Position numbers and translations under genes: made by a program. Positions 6,020 through 6,363 of a stretch of 6,363 bases of DNA are shown one piece after another. The stretch covers positions 1-6,363 of the forward strand of contig JAIRSS010000080.1 in NCBI GenBank assembly GCA_031255315.1, read 5' to 3'. The number at the start of each line of letters is the position of its first letter. Position 1 is the first letter of the stretch. The notes under the pieces are model-generated. The model did no database searches and was not told the DNA's origin. It was given only the letters and a program-made list of their open reading frames with translations. Origin of the DNA: Spirochaetaceae bacterium (lineage in GTDB: Bacteria > Spirochaetota > Spirochaetia > Treponematales > Breznakiellaceae).

Positions 6020-6143
6020 TGTTGGTTACTGGTCTAAAAAAAACGTCGTCTAAATTATTTTTATATTCCTAAAATGGTTATTTCAAAACATATTCCGGTT
6101 AGTCTTTCTATAAATTCATTTTCCATGTGCCAGGTATAAAACC
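6020..6143. other. AT-rich spacer with no supported gene
   Basis: Together with the hairpins on either side, this makes 5957-6221 gene-free. The only frames are very short, for example a 21-codon minus-strand frame at 6061-6126 without a clear ribosome site. I see no promoter or repeat here that I can support. Confidence 0.5.
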
Positions 6144-6159
6144 ACCGCCTTTAGGCGGT
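6144..6159. repeat. Hairpin ACCGCCT-TT-AGGCGGT, possible transposon-end or REP-like structure
   Basis: Seven-base perfect arms close around TT. Such compact GC hairpins next to an AT stretch (TATAAAACC before it) are typical of IS200/IS605-type ends and of REP elements, and a transposase tail lies 62 bases to the right. A proper terminator T-run is lacking on both strands. The assignment is an inference. Confidence 0.35.
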
Positions 6160-6221
6160 CAGCTTTGAGCTTGAGTCGGGATAGGGGAGGATGATATACT
6201 GCTTTAGGCATGAAAACATCA

Positions 6222-6363
6222 TTAGGCAGCCGATGTAAAAACATCGGCGAACAACTGAAAGTTTTCCGAAATAAGGGAAGCGGTTTTTTTCTTATGCTTC
6301 CCATTCGATCCTGAAACGCAATCATCTATCGATCTCTTGAACTCTTCAAATGTCCCATGGCAG
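6222..6363 (-). CDS. Transposase C-terminus (probably IS630-type DDE), cut by the right window edge
   Basis: Reading the minus strand from the right edge, the frame is open for 46 codons and ends at TAA (6224-6222). Its start lies outside the window. The peptide contains HGTFEEFKRSIDDC, a charged linker, then KTASLISENFQLF. This order, 'F-x-x-FK-x-x-I' followed by 'SL-I-x-x-x-FQ', is the C-terminal signature of IS630-type DDE_3 transposases, which usually end shortly after. Here ADVFTSAA follows. The DDE catalytic residues would be outside the window, so activity cannot be judged. The insertion sequence's end should lie to the left, somewhere in about 6130-6221, but I cannot fix it. It implies that the junction with the AT-rich region is recent mobile DNA. 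Other DDE families are possible. Confidence 0.55.
   Translation of the reverse strand, partial: CHGTFEEFKRSIDDCVSGSNGKHKKKTASLISENFQLFADVFTSAA
6229..6248. repeat. Perfect 8-bp hairpin inside the transposase 3' end
   Basis: GCCGATGT-AAAA-ACATCGGC is a perfect stem of 8 bases with a 4-base loop, lying over the last codons of the transposase (encoding roughly ADVFTSA on the minus strand). It could be part of the element's subterminal structure or act on the transposase mRNA; its role is unknown. Confidence 0.5.

Noticed and set aside
6061..6126. 21-codon minus-strand frame starting ATG-GAA-AAT-GAA
   Set aside because: Too short, without a clear ribosome site or recognisable motif.
6116..6325. 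69-codon minus-strand frame
   Set aside because: It runs out of frame through the transposase tail and the hairpin; the +1-shifted frame has the transposase signature.

Overview
The window looks like chromosomal DNA of a free-living or host-associated bacterium. A spirochaete of the Treponema group is my best guess. This rests on general resemblance of the proteins and of the intergenic repeats to gut treponemes, and no single marker proves it. Positions 1 to about 5380 are GC-rich; from about 5381 to 6130 the DNA turns sharply AT-rich, and coding integrity is lost at the same point.

Layout. (1) 1-1197, plus strand: C-terminal half of a family B DNA polymerase (Pol II type), cut by the left edge of the window. 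(2) 1392-2426: a membrane-anchored or lipoprotein ApbE-type FAD:protein FMN transferase. (3) 2527-3714: an exported family 3 glycoside hydrolase of the NagZ type. (4) 3695-4429: an RluA-family pseudouridine synthase, overlapping the hydrolase by 20 bases behind a strong Shine-Dalgarno. (5) 4426-5007, minus strand: DNA-3-methyladenine glycosylase I (Tag), convergent with the previous gene; the two stop codons share one CTAG. (6) 5008-5390: a gene-free, GC-rich, highly structured stretch that begins with a 92-bp inverted-repeat element of the widespread intergenic 'CGTCATTGCGAGG' type. (7) 5391-5956: a promoter with an overlapping 18-base dyad, then the remains of a gene for a small exported protein of about 172 residues. 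It is broken by three single-base indels and one in-frame stop, and no intact reading frame reveals it. (8) 5957-6221: AT-rich spacer with two perfect hairpins and no gene. (9) 6222-6363, minus strand: the last 46 codons of a DDE transposase, probably IS630-type, running off the right edge.

Function. The GC-rich genes are ordinary housekeeping functions: DNA polymerase and alkylation repair, flavinylation of exported redox proteins, amino-sugar or peptidoglycan turnover, and rRNA or tRNA modification. Items 2 to 4 could be read through in one direction, but only the hydrolase/pseudouridine synthase pair is convincingly coupled. The right quarter is accessory DNA: repeats, a decaying foreign-looking gene and a transposon end. 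I found no CRISPR array, tRNA, rRNA or recognisable new defence system. The points most worth a second look are the decayed exported-protein gene with its A9 tract and operator, and the structured repeat block before it.
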